64,000 nucleotides of DNA from Rhodocyclales bacterium. GTDB taxonomy: Bacteria; Pseudomonadota; Gammaproteobacteria; Burkholderiales; Rhodocyclaceae. The position numbers were made by a program, and so were the translations under genes. The DNA is taken from contig JACRIX010000027.1 in the NCBI GenBank assembly GCA_016215645.1, positions 1-64,000 of the forward strand. The letters run 5' to 3'. This document shows, in pieces, positions 39,699-48,985 of the stretch; the first letter of the stretch is position 1, and each line of letters starts with the position of its first letter. The notes under the pieces were generated by a model. It was given only the letters and a program-made list of their open reading frames with translations. It had not been told where the DNA came from and ran no database searches.

Positions 39699-40376
39699 TT
39701 ATTTCTGGTCGGCTGCGATCGGCAGCAGTTCTGGTTCGAAGCGAACCGTCACCTCAACGGAGCTCGCCGAGGGACGATCGCCGACCAGGGCGGGTGTGAG
39801 CCGGGTTGCGGCGAAGGCGGCAACCAGTCCATCGATCAGTTCCTTTGGCGCCGGGTCATTGCGCATCAACGTAACCCGCTCAACAATTCCCTTGGCATTC
39901 ACTTGGAGGCGCAACGAGGCGCTGCCGGGCAGGTTCACCGGGACGGCTTCAAGCACGCTCAGATCGGGATCGACCAGAAAGTGCGCTGCGCGGGTCGGTA
40001 CCTCCGGCCGATCGGGGCGGGGTGTCGCCGCCGGTTCGACGGCCTGGCCGGTGACGATACCGTCGCTCGCAGCCGGGGCTGCCGATGTCTGGGTGAGCCT
40101 GACCAAAAGCGGTGCCGGGGATGTGGGAATCGCCGGATGGGCCATGGGTCCTGCCAACGCAACGACAAGGGCCAGGTGCAGCGTGGCTGATAGCAGGGTG
40201 GCTGATGCCAGCCTTGCTTTCGGAACGTCGATCCTGTTATCGGCACCATCACCCGGCAGATCGCCTGGTTGGCTGACCATCGCCTCGGCCACATCCTGCC
40301 GCCGGCCAATCCGGATACGCCCGAGGCGGACTGGCGCGCCGACCGCAATGAATGAGGCAAGGGTGGCGGTGGGCAT
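39699..40376 (-). CDS. TonB-like protein (single TM, TonB C-terminal-like domain)
   Basis: TM LLSATLHLALVVALAGPMA; Pro-rich linker; C-terminal LRLQVNAKGIVERVTLMRNDPAPKELIDGLVAAFAATRLTPA. Confidence 0.65.
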   Translation of the reverse strand: MPTATLASFIAVGAPVRLGRIRIGRRQDVAEAMVSQPGDLPGDGADNRIDVPKARLASATLLSATLHLALVVALAGPMAHPAIPTSPAPLLVRLTQTSAAPAASDGIVTGQAVEPAATPRPDRPEVPTRAAHFLVDPDLSVLEAVPVNLPGSASLRLQVNAKGIVERVTLMRNDPAPKELIDGLVAAFAATRLTPALVGDRPSASSVEVTVRFEPELLPIAADQK

Positions 40377-40378
40377 GG

Positions 40379-43300
40379 TCAGTCCGCGCCGTAGGACCAG
40401 TAGAGGCGGGTGCGGGTGCCTGTCAGCGTGACCACACTGCGCGCTCCGGCAATCGACGAGGCCGACGTGACCTCGGAGCTGCCGCTGCCGATGATGAACC
40501 GGTAGGGTGTGCCCCCGATCGAAACCACGCCGGCGGTTACCGTTGGCGGCAGGCCACCACCGGCAAACCTAGTGCCATAGTCGGCTGCGGTATAGGTGGC
40601 GGCACCGGTGCCATCCACGGAATCGTCGCGATTGAAAATCGGCATGCCGGTGAATGGATCGACTGCATAGCCGAGCGCCTCGCCAAGATTGGAGCAGACG
40701 CCGGCGCTTGGGTTGGGTGCCACCGGCGTATTGGTGGCAAAAAAGACCGTGCCGGCGACGACCCGCGCCGAGTTAACCGCCTTTTCCTCGTTGCGGGTAC
40801 CGTTGCCGTCCGGATCATTGCGTAACTGGATGTACCAGCCGCTGCCGCCACTTGCGATGCTGTACGGAGACAGGCTGCCGTCGTTGGCATTGATCAAGCT
40901 CAGCGCTGATTCGAGGATGGGCGATCCGCCTTCGGCAGTGCCCGACTGAATCGTATCGAGTACGCCGTAGAAGCGATTGCGGATCTTGTTGGTGCTGCTG
41001 GTCGCGTAATAGGTGTCGGAATACAGCGCGGGGCAGGTCAGGGTCTTGATCGTACCGTCGGTATTGAAATTGCCGAGCGGCTTTTCGCGATTGCCGCTGC
41101 CCACCAGCACCATGACCTTGACCGCGCCGCTTTGTGTGAAGGGCAGCACCTCGGGGGCGAACATGAACTTGCGAGAATCGTTGCCGCCGTTGTTTGCCGT
41201 GTCGCCGAGGCGGGCAATGTGGTAGCGGTACCAGTAGCTGCTGCTGGCGACGTCGGTAACCGTTTGCTTGGTGTCGACGCGGAAGATGTTGGCATTGGTA
41301 TCGGCGGCATAGATGCGGTCGACATAGCCATCCGAATTGAGGTCGAGCAGGGTTACGTCGGCAGGGAAGCTGCGGTAGCCGCTGGCGAAGGCACTGGGGT
41401 CGAGAAACTTGACCAGTTGCCCGGTTTCGGCTTCGACCACGAAGACGCCGCGGCCCATGGTCGGCGTCACCACAGTCCCTTCCGGCTTGTCTTCCTGGGT
41501 GGCATCGTAACCGGCGCCAAAGATCAGCACCACGGGACTGGCGATCACGGTCCCGTCGGCGCGCGTGAAATTGCCTTTCAGCTTGGTTACCTTGGGCTCG
41601 GACCATGTTTGGCCCAGTTCGGAGAAGCCGGTCGTGCTGTTGGTGATGCGCCACATGAACCTGGGCGCATCGGGGGCTGAAACGTCGATTGCATACATGG
41701 CGCGACCGCCGCGGCGCATGGTGGCGAACAGCCAGCTCTTCTCCGGCCGTCTATAACAGGTTCCTGCGGCCAGGCAGCCCGCGGTCGGCTCGGATGCGGA
41801 AGTGGTGGCGGGGTCCGACGTGTAATAGACGTAGGTGCTGCTCTGGTAGGCGGTCAAGGCGCCGTCCCAGAAGTAGTTGCGGGCTGTCGGCGTTGGTGAA
41901 ACCGAGCACGCCGAATTCGGGAAACGGACGGTCTCGCTATTGTTGTAGAGCCGGGAAAGCCTGGTGTAGCTTAGAAATTCGGACGGAATGAACGCCCATT
42001 TTTCTTCGCCGTCAATGCTGGATGTTCCACCATGTACCGCACGCAGGAGGCCATCATTCGAACCATAGAAGCCGACGATGCCAATGCTTCCGCCGTAGTT
42101 CACCACCACCGGACGCGAATGCAGCACATCGCCATGGATGCTGGCACGCACATCGGTGAGCGTGCCGCTGTAGTTCTCGTCCTCCCAAAGGTCCTTGCCG
42201 CGGGTCCAGTTGATCAGGTTGGCGGTGCTGGGGCCACTGGTGCCTGCCGACGTCAAGGTGGCGGAGATGGTGCCGGTGGGTGGCGTCGTTGGTCCGAGGC
42301 TGGGCCCGGTAAAGGTAAAACTTTGCGCATCGGGCTTGGTGGCCACGGTCCAGTTGGCGTTGTAGCTGGTATCCGTGGCGCCAGATATCTGCACCGTGGC
42401 ACTTGCGGCGATCGCCGGCATGGCGGCGCCGCTGGTTACCGTGACGGTCTGGCTTCCGGCAGTACGTGAAAGTGTGAGGCCGGTGTAGCTGGTACCTTGC
42501 TGGATGATGTTGAGGCTATAGGATGCACTGACGGCGGATTGAGCCGCTTTCGTGCCGACGGTCACCGTTGCGTTGCCGGCAGACGTTACCGTCCAGGTAC
42601 CGAGGTAGGCACTGTCGGCGGCACTGGAGACGGTTACGGTTGTTCCGGCCGACGCGTTGCGGCAGCCATTGGGCGCAGTGCCGTAGTTGCCCGAGGTACT
42701 TTTGTTAAAGGTGAAATAGCCGGTAGTCGAATTCCATGTGCCTGTGGCAGTTTCATTGGGGCCCGTGCCGCACTTTATCGTCGCAGTGCCCGATAGCGTG
42801 GCCGATGGGTTCGCGGAGGGCAAGGCAACAGAGTAGGTGAACTTGCCGCCAGCATCCGCGGTTCCGGTTTTGACGCCGTTCAACTGGCTCAGGCTGGCGC
42901 CGGTAATCTCCGCCGTTGCAGCTGCCAGTGGCGTGAACGTGGCTGGTGAAGCAACAGTGACGGTTACCGTGGTACCGAGTGTGGTCGAGCTCAGGGAGCC
43001 GGTGGTCGATGTCGTGGCACCGATGGTGGCTGCGGTGACGGTTTCCGCCTGTGCCGGTGTTTCGGTCAATGGGTATTGGAATTGGGTCGAGTTCAGGACG
43101 GTAAACGGTGCGGTGACCGTACCGTTGTAGGACGTCGGCGTTGCGCCGGCGATCGTGACGTTGCTGGCGCCATCGAACCCATGCGCCGAACTCGCCGTGG
43201 CGGTTACCGTATTGCCGCTGCGCGCCAGCGTCACCGAGACAGTGCCGCTCGGCGCCGCAAGCGCACTGGTCACCTCTGTGTTGCTGGTGGTGAAACTGTT

Positions 43301-45271
43301 GTTGCTAAGCGTTTTTTCCGAGGCGGTGCCGCTCGACAGCAGGCAGTTGCCGAGGCAGGTGTACACCTTGCGTCCATCCGGGTGAGGTGAAGTAGCGGTC
43401 CCGCCCCAGACATTGCGCAGACGCTGCGCGGCACCGCCGCGCTCGACGCTTGGCCCGTCGGGGAGGTCGCTGGTGCTTCCGCTGTCGGAAGGCTGGAAGG
43501 TCCAGAAGCTGGAATCCGATGTCCAGAAGGCCTTTGCCGACATGTCGACAAAGCCGGTATTGCCTTCCTCGTCGATCGCCCGGTAGCCGTTGCGATCGCC
43601 CATGAAGAGATTGAGCGGAATCTTCCCCGAGGCATCGGTGCCGCAGCTGGGGGCCGGGACGTCGTCCCCGATGCGCTCGTCGGAGGCCGAGAACGTACCG
43701 GAAACCGACGGCGTCGCATACAGCGTGCCCGTGAAGGTGGACGTGCCAGTCCCTGTGCCGGTGCCGGTGATGGAGCCGGTTACCGCGCCGCTGCCGAGGT
43801 CGGTGCCGGGGCTGGCTGTGGTTCCGGGAGCCACACTGCTGATGGTGGCCGCCAGCGTCCCCGTCGCCGTTCCACTGATGGTGCCAGCGACGGTGCCGGT
43901 AACTGCCGTTGCCGTGCCGCTGACATTGGTCACGGTGCCGGAAAAGGTACCGCTGACGGTGCCGGTTGCGGTGCCGGTGAGCGTGGCCGGGATCATGCCG
44001 TTCACCAAGGCCCGGGTACCGTCGATCAGTACCTTGTCGTTGCGGTCGGCGTCGCAGTAGCGCCCAAACTTGTATTCCTTGAGGTTGCCGAACCAGCGCG
44101 GGCGGGAGCCGCCATCGGGGCGGAAAACGCCGATATAGACCTGGTTCTCGTAGGTGCCCTGCGTATTGACCGAGATCGGCAGCGTTGCCGAGGCGAACAC
44201 GCTGTTGATGGCCTGGATCTCGGCAAAAATCAGCGCCAGTGCATTTTTGATTTCGGCCTTGCTGGTGGATTTGAAGTATTTGCCGCCGCCGACCTTGGCC
44301 ATGCTTTTCAGCAGTGTTGCCTGGTCAGCTTCGCAGGCGTCCTTGCATACGTCGATGGTGTAGGTGGCGATCTTGTTGACCAGCTTGGCTTTCGGGGTCG
44401 TGGTGCTCCGCGGATCGTCAACCGTCGATTTGACGCCGTAGGTATACATAAAGCGTGACCACTCATCCGCGAGCCGCGCACTGCCGCCGGACACTGCTGT
44501 CGTGATTCCGGTCAGCGTTGATGCGTCTGTGATGCCCGCCAGGCCGGCCGCATCAGTGAGGTCGGTGGTCGCGCCGGCCTGGTTGGGGTAGCCGTTGCCG
44601 ATAAAAATCACGAAGTTTTTGGCGCAGCCGCCGGCAGCGGCGGCGGGTTTGCTGTAAGTGGTCGCCGTGTTGCTGGAGAGCGAGTAACCGCCAAGGGAGT
44701 TCGGATAGGCGGTCTGCTTTGTCGGGCTGAGGTTGTTGCCGTCATAGTCCCGCAGGTCGGTCTGGCTGCCGCTGGGAAGGTCGGTGGCACCGAAGCGTGA
44801 AAAACCGTTGAAGTAACGATAGGCGGCGTTCATCATGCTGTCATAAACGATGGACGCGGTGTTGACCTTGTCGTCGTTGTCGCCGTCGTTGCCGAAATTG
44901 GTCTTCATCGTGTTCAGCATGCTTTGCAGTGCCGACTTGTTCGTGGTGCCCATGGTCCGTACCGCAAACCGCACATAGCCGCCGTTCGATCCTGCCGCCA
45001 GCATCAGGCCGACGTTCACCGAGTCGCCAAGCGTGCCGATGACTTCCGACAATGCTTCAAGTTCCGACTCCCCCTGTTTGCCGGATGCCCAATGCTGGGA
45101 TGCGGCAGCCCAGTTGGTGGAGTTGTCGAGCACCAGGAGGACATTGGTTTCGGCACCGGTGGAAGACTCGCCGCCGGTGTAGAGGTCAATGTCATCGGCG
45201 CGGGATTGCGGCGCCAGCGCCAGGCTGGCGACCAGCGTGGCGGCGACGAACTTGCGGATTCGTGTGCTCAT
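40379..45271 (-). CDS. pilY1: PilY1/PilC-type type IV pilus tip adhesin with low-complexity and Ig-like inserts
   Basis: Signal peptide; VWA-like VLLVLDNSTN; C-terminal propeller with DLNSDGYVDRIYAADTN (Ca-binding loop); last large gene of minor-pilin cluster. Confidence 0.88.
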   Translation of the reverse strand: MSTRIRKFVAATLVASLALAPQSRADDIDLYTGGESSTGAETNVLLVLDNSTNWAAASQHWASGKQGESELEALSEVIGTLGDSVNVGLMLAAGSNGGYVRFAVRTMGTTNKSALQSMLNTMKTNFGNDGDNDDKVNTASIVYDSMMNAAYRYFNGFSRFGATDLPSGSQTDLRDYDGNNLSPTKQTAYPNSLGGYSLSSNTATTYSKPAAAAGGCAKNFVIFIGNGYPNQAGATTDLTDAAGLAGITDASTLTGITTAVSGGSARLADEWSRFMYTYGVKSTVDDPRSTTTPKAKLVNKIATYTIDVCKDACEADQATLLKSMAKVGGGKYFKSTSKAEIKNALALIFAEIQAINSVFASATLPISVNTQGTYENQVYIGVFRPDGGSRPRWFGNLKEYKFGRYCDADRNDKVLIDGTRALVNGMIPATLTGTATGTVSGTFSGTVTNVSGTATAVTGTVAGTISGTATGTLAATISSVAPGTTASPGTDLGSGAVTGSITGTGTGTGTSTFTGTLYATPSVSGTFSASDERIGDDVPAPSCGTDASGKIPLNLFMGDRNGYRAIDEEGNTGFVDMSAKAFWTSDSSFWTFQPSDSGSTSDLPDGPSVERGGAAQRLRNVWGGTATSPHPDGRKVYTCLGNCLLSSGTASEKTLSNNSFTTSNTEVTSALAAPSGTVSVTLARSGNTVTATASSAHGFDGASNVTIAGATPTSYNGTVTAPFTVLNSTQFQYPLTETPAQAETVTAATIGATTSTTGSLSSTTLGTTVTVTVASPATFTPLAAATAEITGASLSQLNGVKTGTADAGGKFTYSVALPSANPSATLSGTATIKCGTGPNETATGTWNSTTGYFTFNKSTSGNYGTAPNGCRNASAGTTVTVSSAADSAYLGTWTVTSAGNATVTVGTKAAQSAVSASYSLNIIQQGTSYTGLTLSRTAGSQTVTVTSGAAMPAIAASATVQISGATDTSYNANWTVATKPDAQSFTFTGPSLGPTTPPTGTISATLTSAGTSGPSTANLINWTRGKDLWEDENYSGTLTDVRASIHGDVLHSRPVVVNYGGSIGIVGFYGSNDGLLRAVHGGTSSIDGEEKWAFIPSEFLSYTRLSRLYNNSETVRFPNSACSVSPTPTARNYFWDGALTAYQSSTYVYYTSDPATTSASEPTAGCLAAGTCYRRPEKSWLFATMRRGGRAMYAIDVSAPDAPRFMWRITNSTTGFSELGQTWSEPKVTKLKGNFTRADGTVIASPVVLIFGAGYDATQEDKPEGTVVTPTMGRGVFVVEAETGQLVKFLDPSAFASGYRSFPADVTLLDLNSDGYVDRIYAADTNANIFRVDTKQTVTDVASSSYWYRYHIARLGDTANNGGNDSRKFMFAPEVLPFTQSGAVKVMVLVGSGNREKPLGNFNTDGTIKTLTCPALYSDTYYATSSTNKIRNRFYGVLDTIQSGTAEGGSPILESALSLINANDGSLSPYSIASGGSGWYIQLRNDPDGNGTRNEEKAVNSARVVAGTVFFATNTPVAPNPSAGVCSNLGEALGYAVDPFTGMPIFNRDDSVDGTGAATYTAADYGTRFAGGGLPPTVTAGVVSIGGTPYRFIIGSGSSEVTSASSIAGARSVVTLTGTRTRLYWSYGAD
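43700..44010 (-). repeat. Gly-Thr repeat-coding tract inside pilY1
   Basis: TGTATGTVSGTFSGTVTNVSGTATAVTGTVAGTISGTATGTLAATIS...GSGAVTGSITGTGTGTGTSTFTGT. Confidence 0.8.
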
Positions 45272-45296
45272 GGGGTACTCCCGGGAAAGCGCGCCA

Positions 45297-45827
45297 TCAG
45301 GTTCCGGTGCAGCGGTACTGGGCGTCGTTCGAATAGGCGGTGACAGCGCCGTTGTCCATGCGGATGCCGGTACCCTGGGTAATCGATACGTTGGCGCCAA
45401 ACCAACCCGAACTCGACGTGGCCTGCAATTGCCAGATGGTGTCGGCACAGGCGGAATAGGGGTTGGACAGGGTGTCGAGACACTTCAGATCATCGGCCTT
45501 GGTGATGTCGAGTGCGGTGTTCTGCACCGGTACCGTACGTACCAGGCAGGGGCGGGCAACCACCACCGAATAGTTCTTGCCGCCTTCGCTGACGGTCAGC
45601 GTGGTGGCGGTACCGGCGATGTTGTCCGTGAAGTTGCTCGACAGCAGCAGTTCGATGGTGCGCTGGGCGGTTGACATTGCCTCTGTCCGCGACTGCGAAT
45701 TGGCCACGCTGCGCAGGTTGACCGTGGATAGCCGGATTGCCGAGACCGCGATCAGGGTCAATACCATGAGCATGATCAGGCTCAGGATCAGGACAATGCC
45801 GCGCTGGCGGGAGGCGGGCATGCTCAT
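45297..45827 (-). CDS. pilX: Type IV pilus minor pilin PilX-like
   Basis: RQRGIVLILSLIMLMVLTLIAVSAIRLSTVNLR; between pilW and pilY1. Confidence 0.85.
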   Translation of the reverse strand: MSMPASRQRGIVLILSLIMLMVLTLIAVSAIRLSTVNLRSVANSQSRTEAMSTAQRTIELLLSSNFTDNIAGTATTLTVSEGGKNYSVVVARPCLVRTVPVQNTALDITKADDLKCLDTLSNPYSACADTIWQLQATSSSGWFGANVSITQGTGIRMDNGAVTAYSNDAQYRCTGT

Positions 45828-47020
45828 GGCGCTTCCCGGCGGCTGGCGAGATTCACCAGCTTGATGGTGGAGGACATCAAGCGACGATGGTAGGAATCTC
45901 CGGCGGCGGCGACGGACGTGGTGCCAAGGATGAAGGACTTGGTGTCCGTGTATCCCGTGGTTTTCTTTGCGTCACGGGTAATCAGGAACAGCTTGATTGC
46001 CATGACGTCTTCCCAGCGATTCTCCGTGCTGCCGTCCAGGCGCATCCCCGTGACCGGGGTGCCGGTGGCTCCGGTCTGGCGCGGATCCTCGTTGGACACC
46101 ACCCAGGCATTGATCGAGCCGTTGTCGTCCGTGTCGATGCCGTACTCAAGATGCATGTTCTCGACGCCGGGTGCAATGGTGCGCAGGTTCATGGCCATGC
46201 TGGTGCCGCCGCTGGCCGGAATGCCGAGCTCGACCATCTTCAGCGTGGGTACGCCGTCACCGGTGGTCGATGCGTCGTTGTCGAGGTTGTTGCTGCAGTC
46301 GTCGCATTTCGAAATGTAGTAGATGCGCGTCAGCAATTTGCGCACCGGAGCGTTGGCGCCCGGGGTGGTCGGCGTGCATCCCAGCGAGTGAAGGTTGAAG
46401 TCTGCGCTGCTGGTGGTGGCCTTGGCGATGAAAGGGGGCGGTTGCGCGGGAAGTGTGTCAACAGCGCCATCCGGGCAGGTCGATACCTGCAGGTAGGGAT
46501 CACCGGCGACGTAGCTGGTGCCGCCGGCCGTGACCGTGACGGTGCTGGAGCGCCGGATGATGAAGACGTCGGTGCTGGTCTTGTAGTTGTCCAGGCATGC
46601 GGTCAGGGCGGCAGGCAGGGCACCGGTACCATGCGCCTCGTAGCCAAAAATGGCCATGGGCACCTGGACGGGATTCGTCGAGGAGTCCCATCCGGGTTGG
46701 TTGCCCGTGGCGATGGAACAGGGGTCGGCATATTTCCAGTCGGTGGGGGTTGCGCCGTTGACCAGAGTGGCCCCCGAAAGCGAAGGCGCCAGGGTGCCGT
46801 AGTAACCGGCTAGACGGATATCCTCTGCCAGCGTGTCGAGGGAATAACGCGCCGTTTCGATTTTCTGGCCTTCGAGGTCGATCTTTTCCCGGGCCGAGAT
46901 TGACTGGGTGAACACCGACGCAAGGGCGGCGAGCAGGACCATGGCGATGGCCATGGAAATCATCAGCTCCATCAGACTGAAGCCTTGGGAGACGGTGGGT
47001 GAGGGCGGTGGATGTTTCAT
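45824..47020 (-). CDS. pilW: Type IV pilus minor pilin PilW-like
   Basis: QGFSLMELMISMAIAMVLLAALASVFTQS; RYSLDTLAEDIRLAGYYG. Confidence 0.9.
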   Translation of the reverse strand: MKHPPPSPTVSQGFSLMELMISMAIAMVLLAALASVFTQSISAREKIDLEGQKIETARYSLDTLAEDIRLAGYYGTLAPSLSGATLVNGATPTDWKYADPCSIATGNQPGWDSSTNPVQVPMAIFGYEAHGTGALPAALTACLDNYKTSTDVFIIRRSSTVTVTAGGTSYVAGDPYLQVSTCPDGAVDTLPAQPPPFIAKATTSSADFNLHSLGCTPTTPGANAPVRKLLTRIYYISKCDDCSNNLDNDASTTGDGVPTLKMVELGIPASGGTSMAMNLRTIAPGVENMHLEYGIDTDDNGSINAWVVSNEDPRQTGATGTPVTGMRLDGSTENRWEDVMAIKLFLITRDAKKTTGYTDTKSFILGTTSVAAAGDSYHRRLMSSTIKLVNLASRREAP

Positions 47021-47025
47021 GTCGA

Positions 47026-47649
47026 TCAGGTTCCGTCGAGGTCGGCGACGCGGATGACGCGGCTGACGCCGCTGCGACGGGAAGCGATGGCGGTCGATCC
47101 GCAGCTGTTGTCGCTGGGAACGACACCGATGTCGCGCCCCTGCCAAACGATGTCGATCTGGAATATGCCAGTGGTACCGGTGTTGAAGACGCAGGCGCGC
47201 ACGCCGCTCAGGCCGCCGACCTTGGTCGTGCCGAGGGCCTCGCCCGTGCCTTTCAGGGCCAGGTCCCATTCGCAGAGGTCGCGCGCCGCGACCGAGGCCT
47301 TGTTGGCGCAACAGGTGGCCTGCAGCGCCTGGGTGTTGTTGGCGACCGTGATGCAATCGTTGGCGTAATCGGTGCCAAAGACGACTTTGACGCTACCCGA
47401 CGACTGCTGGTTGTATCCGGTCGCCGCCGTGGTACTGGTCTTCACCTCGGCGAGATTGGAGTTCATGCGGTCAGCCATCTCATTGGCGTACATCATGGCC
47501 TGGGCGCGGGAGAAGGAATCGGCCTCGGCATTCAGCGCGCGTGCCTGCAGGCCGGCAAGGCCAAGCAGGCCGATCGCCAGGATCGCCATCGTGAGAATGA
47601 CTTCCAGGAGGGAAAATCCCGTTTGCCCCGGTCGAGGATTCATGTGCAT
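47026..47649 (-). CDS. pilV: Type IV pilus minor pilin PilV-like
   Basis: QTGFSLLEVILTMAILAIGLLGLAGLQARAL; ANEMADRM. Confidence 0.9.
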   Translation of the reverse strand: MHMNPRPGQTGFSLLEVILTMAILAIGLLGLAGLQARALNAEADSFSRAQAMMYANEMADRMNSNLAEVKTSTTAATGYNQQSSGSVKVVFGTDYANDCITVANNTQALQATCCANKASVAARDLCEWDLALKGTGEALGTTKVGGLSGVRACVFNTGTTGIFQIDIVWQGRDIGVVPSDNSCGSTAIASRRSGVSRVIRVADLDGT

Positions 47650-48170
47650 GATGTAGTTCCTGCCGGCATGACGCGAACCCGGGCGTTGCCGTTGGTGTCA
47701 AAGGTGACGCAGCGGGGCGTTGCCGCACCATCGATGTCGGTGACCAGCAAGGTTATTGCCACTCCCCCTGCAAGGCGTCCGGTACGAGTGAAAATGATCG
47801 GTGCCGCCGTGCCCTGATACGCATAGGTGACGCCGCTGGTGGGCTTGATGATCTGCATGACGCCATCGCCCGGTGCGCTGGTGCTACAGGTCGTCGAACT
47901 GGTGAATACGATGCACCAGCCGTTGCTGAAGTCGTTCGACGGAGCAACGATGGAAATCGAGGAGGACGAGGCTCCGCTCCATTTGATCGCCTCGCTGCGC
48001 GCCTGCATTGCCGTGGTCACCAGGTCGAAGGTGGCAGATTTCATTTTTTGCACGTTGAGCAGACTCTTGATGCCAGGTATCCCGACAGCCATGAGAATGC
48101 CCGCGATGGCAATTGCCACCATCAGTTCGATCAGCGTGAAGCCGTTCGCCCGGCGGCCTGGAATTACCAT
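47640..48170 (-). CDS. Type IV pilus minor pilin, FimT/GspH family
   Basis: NGFTLIELMVAIAIAGILMAVGIPGIKSLL; GspH-like C-terminus. Confidence 0.88.
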   Translation of the reverse strand: MVIPGRRANGFTLIELMVAIAIAGILMAVGIPGIKSLLNVQKMKSATFDLVTTAMQARSEAIKWSGASSSSISIVAPSNDFSNGWCIVFTSSTTCSTSAPGDGVMQIIKPTSGVTYAYQGTAAPIIFTRTGRLAGGVAITLLVTDIDGAATPRCVTFDTNGNARVRVMPAGTTSCT

Positions 48171-48631
48171 TCGTTGATCGGCAACTTGAGGCCGAACTGA
48201 TTTATCGAGAGCTGTGTCGTCGCGCCGGCGGCCGGGTGCCCGGCCTGGATGGTGTTGGCCTTGCCGCTGGCGGTCAGGGAGAACGTCGGCAGCCCTTGCA
48301 GTGCGGTGACCGTGGACCCGGAGTTGGTTCCGGTGCTTAGCTGGATATCGAAAACCGCACTGACCTCGGCGGGGACCGTGTAGTTCAGCTGTGCCAGTGT
48401 TCCGTAGGTTCCCGAGATCATCACGTATTGTTCCTGCCGGCTGGCGACCTCCAGCATCACGGCCTTGATCGCCGACTTGTTGGCCCGGATCAGGTAGTCC
48501 TTGTAGCCGGGAATGGCAATGCTCAACAAAATGCCCAGCACCAACATGGTCATCAGCAGTTCAACCAGCGTGAAACCGGAGGCCAGGTGCGGACGCGCGT
48601 CAAGCCGTCGATTGTTGCAAATCGGGAACAT
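48164..48631 (-). CDS. pilE: Type IV pilus minor pilin PilE-like
   Basis: SGFTLVELLMTMLVLGILLSIAIPGYKDYLIRANKSAIKAVMLEVASRQEQY. Confidence 0.88.
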   Translation of the reverse strand: MFPICNNRRLDARPHLASGFTLVELLMTMLVLGILLSIAIPGYKDYLIRANKSAIKAVMLEVASRQEQYVMISGTYGTLAQLNYTVPAEVSAVFDIQLSTGTNSGSTVTALQGLPTFSLTASGKANTIQAGHPAAGATTQLSINQFGLKLPINEW

Positions 48632-48870
48632 GGGAATGTCTTTGCTTGCTTTTGATGGCGAAGTAGTACAACAACGACATGGTGACAAAACTTTGTCAGG
48701 CGCGCCATCAGGTAAACCTGATAGCGAAGGTTTTTATTGTTGCCCGGTGGGCCTGCGAAATTGGGAACGTTTCAGGGATGAGCGTTGGTGCATCGGGGAG
48801 TGACCTCGGCGCCTGAGACAAAAATTCGCCGTTCGGCAAGACATTCGCGGGCCTTTGCGCTGGATCAAAA

Positions 48871-48935
48871 GTAATCGTTATTCGACACCGCTATAGTGTA
48901 ACAATAGGTTTTATTGGACGTAATCGATGATTACG
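48871..48935. promoter_or_regulatory. Candidate promoter/operator region upstream of TonB receptor operon
   Basis: TATAGT (48892-48897) flanked by GTAATCGTTATTC (48871-48883) and the perfect inverted repeat CGTAATC-GAT-GATTACG (48919-48935). Confidence 0.4.
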
Positions 48936-48985
48936 ACGTCAAGGTCCCAAGTTCATCATTGATTCCCCATGAAGATTTTCCACAA

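Noticed and set aside
44900-45271. pilY1 N-terminal extension in the ORF track (45448 start)
   Set aside because: The signal peptide begins at MSTRIRKFVAATLVASLALA (45271); upstream residues are probably not translated.
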